Positions 7,177 through 7,209 of a stretch of 7,209 bases of DNA are shown here, piece by piece (within the stretch, counting starts at the first letter, position 1; each line of letters opens with the position of its first letter). The notes under the pieces are model-generated. The model was not told the DNA's origin and ran no database searches. It saw only the letters and a program-made list of their open reading frames with translations. The position numbers and the translations under genes were made by a program. Source of the DNA: Bacteroidales bacterium (lineage in GTDB: Bacteria > Bacteroidota > Bacteroidia > Bacteroidales > JAADJA01); the NCBI GenBank assembly GCA_029934735.1, contig JAOZLR010000129.1, forward strand, positions 1 through 7,209. The letters are read 5' to 3'.

Positions 7177-7209
7177 ATGTTGATAAGGAGACTATAATTG
7201 AGGATTATC
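7152..7209 (+). pseudogene. Out-of-frame 3' remainder of the phosphatase gene, cut by the window edge
   Basis: Reading from 7152 in the -1 frame gives AVLLLSALDVDKETIIEDY up to the window end. This matches the form of the segment just after the catalytic loop in the NFRDLGG phosphatase family (pattern ...GKDRTGxAxAxxLxALGVxxExIxxDYL). The same frame has TAA at 7149-7151, so homology in this frame can only begin after it. Between NKQY and this segment the family normally has a few dozen residues, including HCxxGKDRTG; these are missing. The gene therefore carries an internal, out-of-frame deletion. The family match is from memory. Confidence 0.72.

Overview
The window reads as a piece of a Bacteroidota chromosome, probably a free-living or gut-type Bacteroidia, although the rank below phylum is only a guess. 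Three things point there: promoter-like TAnnTTTG elements upstream of both genes, start codons without useful Shine-Dalgarno sequences, and a lipoprotein whose lipidated Cys is followed by a Lys/Asp/Glu-rich stretch of the kind Bacteroidota use as a surface-export signal. The large protein also has the long helical N-terminus and the C-terminal WGAVYWQYFEDL motif that I associate with Bacteroidota alpha-2-macroglobulin homologues.

Layout. Positions 1-43 are a short downstream edge with no assignable gene. Positions 44-6142 (minus strand) hold one intact gene of 2032 codons for a very large alpha-2-macroglobulin (A2M) family protein. Positions 6143-6471 are a 329-bp divergent intergenic region with candidate promoters for both flanking genes, a GC-rich hairpin in the presumed A2M leader and an 8-bp tandem repeat. 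Positions 6472-7176 (plus strand) encode a lipoprotein with an FN3-like domain and the start of a tyrosine-phosphatase (Y_phosphatase3-like) domain. The window ends at 7209.

Two observations matter most. First, the A2M protein keeps the thioester-domain fold signature but the CxEQ thioester motif is replaced by Ser-Ala-Asp-Asp, and there is no Cys anywhere in that domain. It therefore cannot form the covalent protease trap and resembles the thioester-less class of bacterial A2Ms. Second, the phosphatase gene is broken. After NKQY the frame hits a stop within six codons, while a different frame beginning at the same point reads AVLLLSALDVDKETIIEDY, which looks like the segment that normally follows the HCxxGKDRTG catalytic loop. 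The simplest reading is an out-of-frame internal deletion, with a possible 7-base microhomology at the joint, that removed the active site. An assembly error near a contig end is the main alternative.

The two genes are divergent and I see no evidence that they act together. A2M-like proteins are envelope-anchored protease-interacting factors; the lipoprotein would be an envelope phosphatase if intact. I did not find a multi-gene novel system in this window.
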